From: Sporothrix humicola
Taxonomy: Eukaryota > Ascomycota > Sordariomycetes > Ophiostomatales > Ophiostomataceae
DNA: 64,000 nt
Direction: 5' to 3'
Assembly (NCBI GenBank): GCA_021396245.1
Contig: WNYE01000106.1
Coordinates: forward strand, 56,013 to 120,012
Part shown: piece after piece, positions 31,443-41,138 of the stretch
Numbering within the stretch: the stretch's first letter is position 1
Layout: each line of letters begins with the position of its first letter
Position numbers and translations under genes: made by a program
The notes under the pieces: model-generated
The model's input: only the letters and a program-made list of their open reading frames with translations
What the model was told of the DNA's origin: nothing
Database searches by the model: none

Positions 31443-32114
31443 CTTGCGGTTGAGAAGTTGTAGTGAAGCTATTGAGAGCTGACGTTGAAGAAAGGTTGAG
31501 GTTGAAGTCGAGGTGCGCTGGAGTTGGAGTTTAATACCCCAAAATTTGAGATCGGCGAAAAAATACTAGCGGTGTTGGTGGCGCCTAGCTCCCCCACACT
31601 TTTGTGTTCAACGACCCGCGAACCGTCCCGCTTAGTACGACCAACACCACTTTCTAGTAAGACCCTGAGTTATCGAGTTGTCATACACCACTGTGTCACG
31701 TATGAAATGCTCAGCCTCGTCAAGGAAGGCGCACAAAATAAATTAAAGTAAAAAAAATTGCTTCAGTGTCTATTCTGGCATTGGCCTTGAGTTTCTGGCC
31801 GGGTTAGGCATCGATATTTGCTAGACTCACCTTCTTATCCCTCACCATTCCTGGCAGGATCGATTCCTGTGTCGTGTAGAAAGTGGAAAGAAAAGGTATA
31901 TTTTATCTAAGACAAAGATAGTACAAATGGTATCATTTAACGCCCATAACTCCTCCTAACCAGAAATTCCGTGTTATCCAAAAGAAAGACACACCAGTTG
32001 ATCTCCGTTCCATCATAGTAAAGAACGGCTATCATTGCCATCCCAATCATATCCATCATAAAAAAGTACAGTCATCTACATAGTAACAGCCGTTGCACTC
32101 CCCGTGATTTCTGC
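31443..32114. other. Intergenic spacer
   Basis: Lies upstream of the DUF1308 gene and downstream of the small unknown gene, both on the minus strand. It is AT-rich with no gene. The string GGCAGGATCGATTCCTG near 31853 resembles a tRNA T-arm but has no matching cloverleaf. Confidence 0.55.
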
Positions 32115-32642
32115 TCATGGACGCAACGGCGTGGGGCCCGCGTCCCTCCACATCTGCCGCGCCACGGAAAACTCCTCCTTCGCCGTCCCCACCACAACAT
32201 TGGTCACGGCCACCGTCTTGTCGGCCACGTACGTCGTCACGGACGAGACGGGCTGCACCGTCTTGATGAATGGCCTGCCGCGGGCGCGCTCCTTGTGCGG
32301 CGGCACGTCGGGCGGGGGTGCCGTTGTCCGTCTCTGTTTGTACACAGCGTGCACATTCCCTTGCTCCTCCTTCTCGTCCTTCTTGTCTTGTGTCGTTTTG
32401 CGTCGCCGCATGCTGGCGTTTAGGGACGACCGGTCGGGGAGCGTGTAGCTCGAGCAAAAGACGGGCGTCTCGCGACGCTCCATTGAGTACTCTCGCGGCC
32501 GCGAGTGGGCCACGCCGCCGCCGGGTAAGCGGACGTCGCAGGACGGCAGCTGGTTGGGCGAGACTGTGCTCAAGCGGGCGAGGTTGATGTGCGGCGGAAA
32601 GTCGTAGGTGCCGCGGGGCGGCCGTGGTAATGATGTAGACAT
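32115..32642 (-). CDS. Small hypothetical protein
   Basis: The 175-residue product (start MSTSLPRPPRGTYDFPPH) is hydrophilic and basic, with no signal peptide or TM segment. The middle is Lys/Arg-rich (MRRRKTTQDKKDEKEEQ) and the C-terminal third is more ordered (FIKTVQPVSSVTTYVADKTVAVTNVVVG, read in two parts, then ARQMWRDAGPTPLRP). The codon pattern (C/G at third positions) resembles the window's real genes. I chose ATG 32642 because the 31 upstream open codons are Leu/Ser/Pro-rich leader-type sequence. I do not recognise the family. The tRNA-Ser gene lies about 620 bp upstream. Confidence 0.55.
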   Translation of the reverse strand: MSTSLPRPPRGTYDFPPHINLARLSTVSPNQLPSCDVRLPGGGVAHSRPREYSMERRETPVFCSSYTLPDRSSLNASMRRRKTTQDKKDEKEEQGNVHAVYKQRRTTAPPPDVPPHKERARGRPFIKTVQPVSSVTTYVADKTVAVTNVVVGTAKEEFSVARQMWRDAGPTPLRP

Positions 32643-33258
32643 TTTATGTGTGGGGAGGAGAGGTTGGAGTCGAGGGTCGTTTTCGTTGGAGAGAATAAGA
32701 AGAAGAGATGGAGGTGTCGATGGAAGAAGGGGCAAGCGAAAAATAATTTAGTGTCAAGGCGGGACGAGAAGAGAAAGAAAAAAAAAAAAAAAAACCCATT
32801 GTACTAAACCTTAGTGAATCTCGAAATTACATAAAATGTTAGTCAACTACGAGCAAGTATTTAATTTGTGCTGCCTGGTTCTGTTTGGTATATGCCTTGG
32901 TGAGCCGGATATCCAGATAGTACGAGATAGTGCCAGCCTTGGATGTGTGTAAGTGACGAAATCATGTGTGATACTAGTATACGGCAACCGACGCACCCGA
33001 AAATAATCTGTATGGCGCCTCCTGATATGGAACTTTTTTGTTTCTTATTTTTATTTCGGATATATTTAGCTCTATTCCTTTTTTTTTTTTTTTTTTTTTT
33101 TTTTTGGCCGTATTTTATTTCTTCTTAGGCAAAAGAAGTAATTAGGACACAAAAATAAAACTGACACAAAAGAAAATAATGAAACGAAAAGACGAAGCAA
33201 CTTCGTTCGTCAAAATGACGAGTAAAAAAAAAGATGGCCGTAAAAAAGCAAAAAGAAA
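32643..33258. other. Spacer with A17 and T27 tracts
   Basis: Contains A17 at 32778-32794 and T27 at 33079-33105, which flank a 284-bp unremarkable segment with one GTGTAAGTG at 32947. The A5 run at 33250-33254 reads as TTTTT on the minus strand, just past the tRNA, and would serve as the Pol III terminator. I see no coding gene. Confidence 0.6.
33079..33105. repeat. Poly(T) tract, 27 nt
   Basis: Twenty-seven consecutive T on the plus strand, read directly. It may be a length-variable microsatellite or the fossil poly(A) tail of a minus-strand retroposed element; no element body is recognised. Confidence 0.9.
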
Positions 33259-33355
33259 CGACAACAGCAGGACTTGAACCTACGCGGCCGAAGCCATAAG
33301 ATGTATCGAACAAGGAAATTCGAGTCTTACCCATTAACCACTCTGGCATGTTGCC
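33259..33355 (-). tRNA. tRNA-Ser(CGA) with 16-nt intron
   Basis: The minus strand folds into a complete class II tRNA. The acceptor is GGCAACA paired with TGTTGTC (one G-T wobble), with discriminator G73. The D-arm is CCA/TGG with GAGTGGTTAA loop. The anticodon stem is TAAGA/TCTTA, the variable arm GGC-TTCG-GCC, and the T-arm GTAGG-TTCAAGT-CCTGC. The anticodon loop reads C-T-CGA-A, then a 16-nt intron (33303-33318), then A. This places the intron at the canonical 37/38 site for the tRNA splicing endonuclease. Anticodon CGA is at 33320-33322. The long variable arm and G73 are serine identity features. The mature tRNA would be 81 nt before CCA addition. A T5 Pol III terminator follows at 33254-33250. 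Confidence 0.93.
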
Positions 33356-33535
33356 TTGTAAACATGAAGCTAGTTTATAGCAATCGTGGATCATGTGTAC
33401 CACAACATTGCAATCATTTTCATTGTTATGCAGTATGGATTATAAGGCAGACTCGCGAGGCCAAGTAAAATACGCGAAAATCATTCTTATTTACAACTTA
33501 TGTACTCTATCAGATTACTCCCTGACCACGATCTC

Positions 33536-34604
33536 CTAGTGGCCATTTGTCTGTTTTGACTTGCTTCCCAGAGCGGCCTGCTTCTGCAGCTGCTCCTCGC
33601 CGGCGACGAGCGGCGTGACCAGCTTCATGGCGCGGTCCTTCTTGGCCTGGTCGACAAAGCGCGGGATGGGGCGGCGGCAGTGGACACTGGTCTCGGGGTA
33701 GCCGCGGGTCTGGGCGGTGATCCACTTCATGCCGCTGACGTCGGAGGTGGCAATGCCGAGCTCGGGCTGGACGAGCTTCTTCTGCAGGGCGATGGCCTCG
33801 TCGATTTTGCCACTCGTATAAAGGTTGTAGATCTCCATCATGACATTGGGGAAGATGTTGGCGACGCCCGAGATGCAGCCAGCCGAGCCTGCGGCCAGAG
33901 CGGCGACGAGCCAGTCGGACATGCCTGAGAGGGAGGTGAACTGGGTGGGCTCAAACTGGGCGGCGACGCGCGTGGCCTTGCCGACGCCGCCGCAGGTCAG
34001 CTTGACGGCGTAAATGTTGGGGTGCTGGCCGAGCTCCTCGAGCATGAAGGCGTCAACGTCGATGCCAGCCAACAAATTGGGGAAGTTGTAGATGATAATG
34101 GGCAGCGGCGAGCGGTCGCCAATCTCCTTGAAGAAATCCAAAACGGCCTGCGAGGTCATGGACCAGTGGAAGACGGCCGGCACGAGGACCAGCGCAAAGT
34201 CGGCGCCGTTCTGGTGGCCGGCCTCGATCTGCGCCAGAATGTCGCGCGTGCAGCCGGCCAGGATGCCGAGCGTAATCGGGAAGTCGGGCTTGCCCAGGCG
34301 GGTGGCGACCTCGCGGGCCTTCTTGACCATCTGGCCCTTTTCGGCGACGGACAGCGTGGCGGACTCGCCGCTGGAGCCGGCGAGGACGACTATTGTCACA
34401 AAGGTTAGAGATTGTCAACGGGGGATGAGTGACTGTTGCCAGCTACACGGGGCACTTACTGCCATGTAGATGCTTGATCATAAACTCAAAGTGCTTCTCC
34501 TGGGTCTCCCAGTCGATCTCCTGCTGGACCGAGTCCTGGAAGAAGGTCACGGACGGGCCGTGGATGCCCGGCGGGTAGGACGAGAAGCGGCTTGTAGGAG
34601 ACAT
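33536..34604 (-). CDS. DHDPS/N-acetylneuraminate lyase superfamily aldolase
   Basis: There are two exons. Exon 1 is 34604-34460 (start MSPTSRFSSYPPG). A 70-nt intron at 34459-34390 has donor GTAAGT, branch CTCTAAC and acceptor AATAG. Exon 2 runs 34389-33536. The joined product is 332 residues, a normal class I pyruvate aldolase/lyase length. Key residues are visible: GSSGE (53-57) for the pyruvate carboxylate loop; Tyr149 in IIIYNFPN as proton relay; Lys178 in AVKLT as the Schiff-base lysine; and SGVANIFPN near 225. The superfamily includes dihydrodipicolinate synthase, N-acetylneuraminate lyase, 4-hydroxy-2-oxoglutarate aldolase and the fungal L-2-keto-3-deoxy-galactonate aldolase (GaaC/LGA1). 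Fungi make lysine by the aminoadipate route, so a catabolic role is likely. It is divergent from a permease gene and shares a 1.4 kb promoter with it. Substrate unresolved. Confidence 0.85.
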
Positions 34605-36003
34605 TGTGTGTGGTTGTGTGTGTTGTTAATGTTAACAGAGACGTCGTGATAGTAGAGACAACGATAAGTTGTTTAGTTTGATTCTGGTGATATGATAAAG
34701 CTTCACAAGATACGAATCGTATTAAGTAGTATCTGGACATCTGTATTTCGTCATTTTCTTTGGGAAGGACCCCTCCGATGCGGAGAAGATAAAAGATAGA
34801 CATCTTCTTCACTCAGAGACGACACACGAGGATGACGGTCATGAGGGGTTGGGAGGGTCCATTTTCGGTCGATTGTGCTCCGATTCACGACCTAGACGCG
34901 TATCTGGCGATGTCCTCGACGCGATGCGATCGCATCGGTTGTACAAAGTATGGCCACAAGCACCAGCCACATGCTTGGCTGCACATGGCCACCATGAACG
35001 GCGTCCGTGTTGAAGGATGCACCCGCCGCCCAGACTGTTGGGACCACTCTGTGTAGTAGAGAATGAAAAAGGAAGGAAAGAAAGAAGATGGTGGTGAGGG
35101 GGTGCCGGCACTAGCAGCGTTGTGGTTTAGCGAGGTGTTAGTGGGTGTTGGTGGGCTCCATTGCACTCTGTCGGAAAAGGCAGCTGGCAGCGAATCGCTA
35201 AGAGAGTGAAACTGGCCAATCGCCTTTTACCGTTTTGAGGGGGTGTTCTCCTCAAAGAGAGGGAAGCCTCACCGACGCCGTCGGAGAGAGTGACAGAGAG
35301 GCGACAGGCAAGACACACACTGGCGACCGCTAAAGACTGCGACCGGGACTGCGACAGGACAGCGACCGGATCGGTGTTATCTGCCCTGGGGGATAGTGTC
35401 GGGCCTAGCAGTGCCGTAGTCCACCACTATCTGGCAGTTATCACAACTGAAGTCTATCGCCTGCTTGTGTCGGCACGTTTCCACTAAATTTATGGAGTCG
35501 CGTGGTTGATAGCGGAGAGATAGAGGCAGGCGAACGACACTAGAAACTGGAGAAACAGGGCACGCACGAGGAGCGAAGACGAAAGAGGGCAAATGGATAG
35601 TGAAGTGTAGGGTGAAGAGGAAAAAGAGAGGACAACGACAGCAAAAGATACGCTCGAGATTGGAGGCCCCACTAATTGATACCTGGTTTACCCCAGACTG
35701 TCAATCGCTGCGTTCCGCTGTGGACGTCCCCAATCTTTGTTTCTCGGTTTCCGTTCCCCATGCTTTCATCTGACATCTCTCTTTTTGTCCTCTTTCCGCC
35801 TCCTCTCTCCTCAATCACATCGACCTCGTGGATGTATATAAGATGCCGCGGATCCACTGGTTGGCTGTCTGCAGGTCTTGTTGATCACCTCTGAGATCAG
35901 ATCACCACGAGCCACGAGGACTTCTCATTTTCATCTCATCTTCATCTTCACTATCTTTCTTCACCCCCTTTGTCATATCATCTATCTGCTACGCATCGTC
36001 GCC
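34605..36003. other. Shared divergent promoter region, aldolase/permease
   Basis: A 1.4 kb head-to-head spacer. A TATATAAG box at 35835-35842 lies about 165 bp before the permease ATG. The string GATGCGATCGCATC near 34922-34935 is a perfect palindrome and a possible dimeric regulator site. A 74-codon frame at 34832-35056 is open but unrecognised and probably chance. Confidence 0.5.
35835..35842 (+). promoter_or_regulatory. TATA box of MFS permease gene
   Basis: TATATAAG about 165 bp upstream of the ATG at 36004, followed by a C/T-rich leader. Both position and sequence fit a fungal core promoter. Confidence 0.5.
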
Positions 36004-37634
36004 ATGGGCACCGATATCGAGGCCGTCCACGACGCCGACGTCAAGAACGACGCCATGGCGCCCGTCGAAGGCATCCCCAGCCAGGCTCTGGGTGACGCCG
36101 TCCTCGTCAACCTCACCGACGAGCAGAACAAGCGTATCCGCCGCAAGACCGACAAGACCATTCTTGTCCTCCTAACCTGGGTCTACTTTCTCCAGGTCTT
36201 TGACAAGGCCGTGCTGTCCACCAGCGCCCTCTTTGGTCTGCAGGCCGACACCCACCTGACCGGCAACCAGTACTCCCTCGTCAGCTCCATTGCCGCCATT
36301 GCCCAGCTGGCCTGGCAGCCCTTCTCGGCCATGCTGATCGTCAAGGTTCCGCCCAAGATCCTGATGCCGGCCATGACGCTCGGCTGGGGCATTGCCGAGG
36401 CCAGCATTGCGAGCTGCACGAGCTTTCCCGGCCTGCTGGCCGCCCGTTTCTTCCTGGGTCTGTTCGAGGCCGGCTGTCTCCCCCTTTTCACTTATATGAC
36501 GGCGCTATGGTACCGTCGTTCGGAGCAGCCCGTCCGGATTGCCATCTGGAACGGCATGAACGGCGTGGCCACCATGGCGGCGGCTGCTATTTCGTACGGT
36601 CTCGGCCATATCGAGTCGGATCTCCTCCGGCCGTGGCAGATGTAAGTCCCCCTGAGTATCCAAAATATTATGTGCACCCCCGCGATATCATCTGCTAACG
36701 TGGCTGCAGTATCTTCCTCTTCGCCGGCCTTCTCACCATCGTCTCCGCGCCGTTCGTCTACTGGAAGCTCGACAACGACATCTCGGTCGCCCGCTTCTTG
36801 ACCGAAGAAGAGCGCATCCAGGGCATCGAGCGCCTCCGCGTCAACCAGACCGGCGAGACAAACCACAACTTCAACTGGCACCACGTCATCGAGGTCGCCC
36901 TCGAGCCCAAGTCGTGGCTCTGGGTCGCCATGATCATCCTGCCCAACATGGCCTCGGGCATGACCAGCGCGTTTGGCACTCTGATCATCCAGGGATTTGG
37001 CTTTGACAAGTTTGAGACGTCGCTGCTCAACATCCCCTTTGGCTTCATGCAGCTGGTTATTATTCTGCTGTCGTGCTGGGCCGCCCAAAAGGCCAAAATC
37101 AAGTCGGCCGTCATTATTGGGTTTACGATCCCGGCCATTGCCGGCACGGCCATGCTCTACGCCCTGCCGCGCACCCACTCGTCCCAGCCGGCCCTGCTGG
37201 TCGCCTACTACCTCTGTGCCTTTTTGTTCGCAGCCAACCCCCTCATCCTCTCCTGGGCCATTGCCAACACCGCCGGCGCCACTAAAAAGTCGACCATGCT
37301 GTCCGTGGTCCAGGCTGGTGTCTCGGCCGGTGCTTTGTCAGGCCCCCTCCTCTTCAGCTCGACCCAGGCCCCCTACTACAAAAAGGGCATCCGCGCCGTC
37401 CTCGGCATTTTCATCGCCCTCATCGCCGCCTGCTGCTTCCAGGTCGCCAACCTCTTTTTGCTCAACCGCCTCAAGCGCAAGCAGCGCATCGCCGCCGGCA
37501 AGGCCGCCGACGTCGTCGACGCCTCCATGCAGAACAAGGTCGTCATCAGCAAGGGCCAGGAGCAGGCCCTGGACGAGGTCGCCGCGCTCGATCTCACGGA
37601 CAAGCAAAACGACCAGTTTGTGTACATCTACTAG
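36004..37634 (+). CDS. MFS permease, Dal5/Tna1 (anion:cation symporter) type
   Basis: Exon 1 is 36004-36641 and exon 2 is 36710-37634. The 68-nt intron (36642-36709) has donor GTAAGT, branch CTGCTAAC and acceptor CTGCAG; splicing joins WQ-II-FLFAG. The 520-residue product has the typical two-times-six TM layout. Its TM1 region, KTDKTILVLLTWVYFLQVFD, matches the allantoate/nicotinate/biotin permease group, as do NQYSLVSSIAAIAQLAWQP (TM2), ARFFLGLFEAGCLPLFTYM (TM4) and the WYRRSEQPVRIAIWNGMNG loop. TM7 begins at SWLWVAMIILPNM. Family members import organic anions, vitamins or acidic sugars by proton symport across the plasma membrane. The divergent pairing with a pyruvate aldolase suggests the permease brings in that enzyme's substrate or its precursor; this is inference. 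Confidence 0.88.
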
Positions 37635-38208
37635 GGTGGGGTGTGTGCTGATGGTAAGGGTGTGGTTAAGATGTGGTGGTGACTCTTGTTGGTGAAGATT
37701 TTTTCTTTCTTATATTTTCTTTTCTCTATTCATGCATGATTGTTCCGTACAATGCAATATACTTTATAAAATACTGCCAAAGTGGACGTGCACTCTTTTG
37801 ACAAACTCATGTGATTGGCCTGTGGTTTATGTAAACATGGTGTGATCAAGCCGCTGCCAAGACGTATTATGCAGGAACAGTGGGAGTATTGATCCTTTTG
37901 TGGAAATTGGCTGTGTGGCTGCAGCGAATTGGTAGGGAGTAACAGAATGTACCCGATGGGTGTGATACATTATTATGGTCTTGCAAGGCACATTGTAAGG
38001 CAAGAGAGGATGAGCCTCTGGAGACTGTCTGGCTGTATTTTTGTCTATTTTTGTAGATGGCCATGCTCCAGAAATGAAAAAAAAGAGAAAAAAGTCAAAG
38101 AGAATTAAAATAAAAGGATCAAGAATGAAAAAGTAAAAGAATCACTACAAATCACCACCATCTCCCAATTCACCATTCACATCATTTGTTTTTCTGATCG
38201 AAAACCCC
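37635..38208. other. Convergent intergenic spacer
   Basis: Tail-to-tail 3' regions of the permease (+) and the Ser-rich protein (-). It is AT-rich and holds nothing recognisable. Confidence 0.6.
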
Positions 38209-39099
38209 CTAGTTTCCGTCCGTGCCGTCGCAGGTCACGCTGATGTCCGAGATCAGAATCTCCTCGAAGAACTCGGTCTGGGTCGAGCCCTCGAGCCAGC
38301 AGTTGAGGTCCGATGTCGCCGAAAGAGGCGTAAAGGTCTGCGTCTTGTACTGCCACTCGTGCGCGTTGCCCAGCTCGGCCGACCCCCACGCCTCGTAAAA
38401 GAACGACACCATGCTGCCAAACTGGTCCCGGCCCTCAACCGTGCAGTACAGGATCGCGTCGGGGCCGATCTCTTGCGGGTTGAAGGCCATGGACCACGTG
38501 TGCGAGTTGCCAAAGTTGGGCGTGTCAAACGTCTGCTTGAAGCCGACATCGGTGCCGAGCGTGCCCTGGATCTTAAGGTCGGCGCAGGTGTCGTACTCAA
38601 CAACACTGATGCCATCGGGGCTGCCCGTGCCGCAGTTGATGATGGTTACGGGCTCCGAGCCGGGCTCGTTGCTGTACGCCTCCCAGTCCTTGAGGCCGTT
38701 CGAGTTGGGCGTATCTTCCTTGAACCAGCCGTTGACGATATAGTTGTAGCCGTTGCCGCAGCCGGGCTCGATGGCGGAAGGTTCAGCCGAAGGGGACGAC
38801 ACGGAGGCCGCCGAGGACACCGAAGAAACCGACGACGGCACAACGGACGACGGGACCGGAGAAGAGGAGGGGATCGGCGAAGAGGACGGGGCGACCGAAG
38901 ACGACGGAGCGGCCGAAGAGGACGGGGCAACCGAAGAGGCCGACGAGACCGACGACGGAGCAACCGAAGAGGACGGAGCAACCGACGACGGAGCAACAGA
39001 CGGCGACTGGCTCGAGCTGCTGGGCTTCGGCTTGCAGGGGCCGGCAACGACCGAGTCGGCGACCATGAGGGCCAAGGCGACAGTGAAGAGACCCTTCAT
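38209..39099 (-). CDS. Secreted Ser-rich protein with six-Cys C-terminal domain (paralogue 1)
   Basis: The 296-residue product begins with a signal peptide (MKGLFTVALALMVADSVVA) and continues with a Ser/Pro/Val/Ala low-complexity stalk (residues ~26-110, SVAPSSSVAPSS-type repeats) likely to be heavily O-mannosylated. The C-terminal ~185-residue domain starts PGCGNGYNYIVNGWF. It has six Cys, a beta-rich character and motifs YCTVEGRDQFGSMVS, LGNAHEWQ, NCWLEGS and ISDISVTC. The fold looks like a jelly-roll/carbohydrate-binding sandwich, but I cannot name a family. It is clearly homologous over its whole length to the next gene (40101-41138). It is probably a cell-wall or secreted surface protein, perhaps an adhesin; no GPI signal is visible at the C-terminus. 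Confidence 0.8.
   Translation of the reverse strand: MKGLFTVALALMVADSVVAGPCKPKPSSSSQSPSVAPSSVAPSSSVAPSSVSSASSVAPSSSAAPSSSVAPSSSPIPSSSPVPSSVVPSSVSSVSSAASVSSPSAEPSAIEPGCGNGYNYIVNGWFKEDTPNSNGLKDWEAYSNEPGSEPVTIINCGTGSPDGISVVEYDTCADLKIQGTLGTDVGFKQTFDTPNFGNSHTWSMAFNPQEIGPDAILYCTVEGRDQFGSMVSFFYEAWGSAELGNAHEWQYKTQTFTPLSATSDLNCWLEGSTQTEFFEEILISDISVTCDGTDGN
38770..39018. repeat. Coding minisatellite of the Ser-rich stalk (paralogue 1)
   Basis: The stalk DNA is a degenerate tandem array of units such as GGAGCAACCGAAGAGGAC and GGAGCAACCGACGACGGA on the plus strand, encoding Ser/Pro/Val/Ala on the minus strand. It is expected to change in length by slippage or recombination in multiples of three. Confidence 0.8.
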
Positions 39100-40100
39100 G
39101 GTGGTGGAGTGAGATGGTATGAAATAAAAATAAAAATAAATGAAAACGACGAGAACGATGAATATTATGTGAACAAATAAAACGAGTGTATATCAGTTGG
39201 GCTGTTGAAGAATTCAAAAAAACCAGAGAGGAGAATTCACTATGAGCCACCATCGACGGGAGAACCAGATATATATGGAGGAAATCGACCGAGTGATCTT
39301 TGTGTATTTCCCCCTTTCTTCCTTTCTTCTCTTCTTCCCAATTCACACCCATCAAACTATTGGTGACTACTCGTCTTGCCGCCTTGATACCCAGACTCTT
39401 CCTATTTTGTCAAACGAGCCTCAAAGGGTGAAGGCGTGCAGGGATGCATCTTTGGGCGTACTGTGGTAGACTGAAATCTGCAGGGAAACTGCAGGAACCT
39501 GCAGGTACAGACGTCGAATACACGACATAAATGTCGTAGACTGACAGCCACATCAAAAGTTTATTGTCTTGGCACTAAGCCCAGGCCTGCCCAGGCTGCT
39601 AAGACATTACTGTAGACGAAACTGGGCCAAGTCGGTAGCTGGAGGCTTGAGTGGCGTGCGTTGGTCTTTCGGGGCTGAACAAAGCCAAGACAGGACCTAG
39701 CCGTGGTTCTTGCCCTGGTCAGGGTGGTCAGTGGTCACAATCAAAACGGCCACAGAGATTAATGTCCACAAGTAAACGGTACTGCGGCTGACATTAATAT
39801 GCGCAAAACGTGCTGTTTGTTTGTAGCGGCATAGTTCTGGTCTGTGTTTACATTCGACCCCTGTTTTGAATGACAAGAGATGCCGTTCATCAACGCAGCG
39901 TTTCCTTTCGTTGGAAAGGGGCACACAATTTCTACGATTCCAAAAAGAAAATAAACGTCTAAAAAATGGTAAATAAATATCTGAGAATGTACAGATGAGA
40001 TAGAATAAACAATGAAAAAGAAATAAGTCATCAAAATGTAATTACATGATAACAAAAGCCAACATGTCACCCAAACTCTCCACTCAACTTCACCAACCAC
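39100..40100. other. Intergenic spacer between Ser-rich paralogues
   Basis: Promoter of paralogue 1 and 3' side of paralogue 2. An ATATATAT-containing stretch near 39269-39276 may hold a minus-strand TATA element. I see no gene. Confidence 0.55.
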
Positions 40101-41138
40101 TTAACAAGTCGCCCGCACGTCGGAGATCCAGATCGAGCCGTAGTCCTGCTCAAAGATGGAGCCCTGGATCCAGCACGTCACCCGCGACACGTCGCTCACG
40201 GGCTCAAATGTTGTTCCGATCGTCTGCCACTCGTTGCTGTTTCCGAGTGAGGGATTGCTGCGCCCTACGCTCGCGAGTGACACCATGTTGCCATTGTCGT
40301 CCTGGCCCTCAATCTTGCAGTACATGAGGATAGAACTGGTGCGCACCCGCACCTGGAACGAGAACTGGAAATTGTAGTACAGGGCGCCGATGTCGGTGGG
40401 CGTGCTAAAGTCCTGAAAGACGAGGGATGTCGCCGACTGAATGCCAAAGTAAGCAAGATTGACACATGTCGCATACGTTGTGAGACCGTCGAGGCTTGTT
40501 CCACAGTTGCCCAGGGCCTCGGGGTACTCGGAGCTGGGTGGGCTGTTGACGGCCGTCCAGGGATCGAGAGGGGGCACGCCGGGTGGGCCGCCGAACCAGC
40601 CGTTCTTGATCCAGTTGTAGCCTTTGCCGCAGCCGGGCTTGGGCGGGAGGGTTTGCTGGGGAGAAGGCGACGAGGATGAAGCAGAGGAGACGGAGGAGAC
40701 GGAGGAGATAGACGACGCGGAGGAGACAGAGGAAATGGATGATTCAGACGAGACGAACGAGCTTGACTGGGACGGTGAAGATGACGGTGAGGATGGTGAA
40801 ATGGACGGAGATGACGGCGAGACCGACGGCGAGGATGGAGACACCGATGATGAAGATGGTGAAAGTGATGGCGAAGACAGCGAAGAAACTGACGAGTTAG
40901 ATGAGGCTGACGACGGCGAGGAAGATGACACGGAAGATGGTGACGATGGTGACACCGATGGGGATGAGACCGCCGGGGAAGATGACGGCGACACGGAGGA
41001 TGCTGACGACGCCGACGACGCGGATGACACGACAGAGCTCGATCTGACAGACGGCGAACGGCTAGGGCGGCATCTGGAAGCCACAGCCGAGTCGACTGCC
41101 AACAGGCCCAGGACAAGAAGGTTGAGAAGCAGCCTCAT
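40101..41138 (-). CDS. Secreted Ser-rich protein with six-Cys C-terminal domain (paralogue 2)
   Basis: The 345-residue product begins with a signal peptide (MRLLLNLLVLGLLAVDSAVA). A stalk of ~140 residues made almost wholly of Ser with Pro/Val/Ala (SPSSPSVSPSS-type repeats) follows. The C-terminal domain of 178 residues starts PGCGKGYNWIKNGWF. It keeps all six Cys of its neighbour plus the YCKIEGQDDNGNMVS, LGNSNEWQ, CWIQGS and ISDVRATC motifs. The C-terminal domain is the conserved part, so it is likely the functional head displayed on a glycosylated stalk. I chose ATG 41138 because the signal peptide begins there; 51 upstream open codons are Phe-rich leader. The two genes are a tandem duplication about 1 kb apart. 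Function unknown. Confidence 0.8.
   Translation of the reverse strand: MRLLLNLLVLGLLAVDSAVASRCRPSRSPSVRSSSVVSSASSASSASSVSPSSSPAVSSPSVSPSSPSSVSSSSPSSASSNSSVSSLSSPSLSPSSSSVSPSSPSVSPSSPSISPSSPSSSPSQSSSFVSSESSISSVSSASSISSVSSVSSASSSSPSPQQTLPPKPGCGKGYNWIKNGWFGGPPGVPPLDPWTAVNSPPSSEYPEALGNCGTSLDGLTTYATCVNLAYFGIQSATSLVFQDFSTPTDIGALYYNFQFSFQVRVRTSSILMYCKIEGQDDNGNMVSLASVGRSNPSLGNSNEWQTIGTTFEPVSDVSRVTCWIQGSIFEQDYGSIWISDVRATC
40659..41066. repeat. Coding minisatellite of the Ser-rich stalk (paralogue 2)
   Basis: Long imperfect array of GAY-GR-type triplets on the plus strand (GATGGTGACGATGG, GACGGCGAGGATGG words) that encode Ser on the minus strand. It is about 160 nt longer than the stalk of the neighbouring paralogue, showing the arrays have already diverged in length. 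Confidence 0.8.

Noticed and set aside
31853..31869. T-arm-like string GGCAGGATCGATTCCTG
   Set aside because: No acceptor, D-arm or anticodon stem can be paired around it, so not a tRNA.
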